Shown here piece after piece: positions 63,541 to 64,000 of a stretch of DNA of 64,000 bases (position 1 is the stretch's first letter; each line of letters starts with the position of its first letter). A model generated the notes under the pieces. It worked only from the letters and a program-made list of their open reading frames with translations, was not told the DNA's origin and searched no databases. The DNA is from Heliopora coerulea. Its lineage: Eukaryota > Cnidaria > Anthozoa > Scleralcyonacea > Helioporidae. The stretch is from contig JASJOG010000337.1 of assembly GCA_030142905.1 (NCBI GenBank), forward strand, positions 26,001 through 90,000, in the 5' to 3' direction. The position numbers and the translations under genes were made by a program.

Positions 63541-64000
63541 ACGTACCTGTGATTGTGCAGCTCAGGTAAGTGATTACCAGAACATGAAAAGTCCCAAGAT
63601 TTATACTAATCGATATCTATTCAACTTCAGCAAAGAATGTTGTTTTAATACACTTAGTCGCTCAGCAAATGTCCTGACAGCAAGCAAGTTCCCTTACGTC
63701 TTTTGTTCGTATAAATCAGAAAGAACCAAGACAAAGCGTTACTACAAAAAGTGAACGGTTGGCAAATGCATATTCCAAGGAACTAACTTTGAGAACCGCT
63801 CTGTCAAATCATAAATTGTCCAGTTACTGAGGTGGCAAAACCAGCCGCAGGCACCAAGAAAACCATTTCCTTTGCCGGTCTTAAATCATTTACTGGCTTC
63901 AGTGTTCAAATAACGTAAACAACTTGCAAGAGATCCATACAAGGGGAAAAAGAACAAGACCAAATCGATTTGCTTCAATACGGTACCTAAGTACGGTTTC
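63541..64000. other. No gene recognised; possible tail of the Crypton-like element
   Basis: Open frames here are short and without domains. The sequence GKTSRRHQENHF near 63835 has no known counterpart. Confidence 0.3.

Overview
The window looks like AT-rich nuclear DNA from an invertebrate animal. Introns have GT..AG borders, the standard genetic code fits every reading frame, and the transposon families form a metazoan mix: hAT, Kolobok, piggyBac, Crypton-like, Penelope-like, BEL/Pao, a non-LTR element and a large Polinton/Maverick-like viral element. A cnidarian or similar aquatic invertebrate is my best guess, but the species cannot be fixed from the sequence. I see no convincing intact host gene. 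Nearly everything recognisable is mobile or virus-derived, mostly broken by stops and frameshifts, and heavily nested.

Left third (0-19 kb). hAT-1 (0.18-5.66 kb) is split by a pair of inverted Penelope-like copies (family A) with an exact 11-bp target duplication, and by a small foldback element. An alpha-kinase-like fragment (7.9-8.3 kb) is followed by a head-to-head inverted pair of a second Penelope family (C, 8.37-10.75 kb). A degraded integrase-core transposase (11.8-12.8 kb) is followed by hAT-3 with exact ends and an 8-bp duplication (12.79-15.38 kb). A fragment of a Polinton-like virus (capsid part plus packaging ATPase, 16.6-17.9 kb) and a BEL/Pao reverse transcriptase fragment come next.

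Middle (19-30 kb). Penelope family B is an inverted pair broken by a six-exon hAT-2 (20876-26347) with a 5-bp duplication. Its plus copy is cut by a 5'-truncated family A copy, and a piggyBac transposase follows.

Core (29.9-45.6 kb). This is the most interesting part: a long virus-derived element related to Polintons/Mavericks and adintovirus-like elements. Minus-strand genes encode capsid pieces, small virion-type proteins and a chromodomain integrase. Plus-strand genes encode a fibre-like protein, several small membrane proteins, a BRO-N/VRR-type nuclease, zinc-binding proteins, and a large replication protein that appears to join a family B DNA polymerase, a superfamily 1 helicase and a GIY-YIG domain. 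Many of these genes start a few bases after a TATATA-type motif, which looks like a shared viral promoter. A second, diverged copy of one divergent gene pair lies at 57.9-58.9 kb.

Right third (45.6-64 kb). hAT-4 (46.14-52.67 kb) contains a complete Kolobok element (46367-50440) with about 560-bp terminal inverted repeats and TTAA duplications; removing it restores the hAT reading frame exactly. Then come unknown open frames (53-53.8 kb), a non-LTR element fragment (54.2-55.6 kb), a second integrase-core transposase (56.7-57.9 kb), the second viral fragment, a family A Penelope remnant split by a 2.1-kb insertion bounded by about 480-bp direct repeats, and a Crypton-like recombinase fragment at the end.
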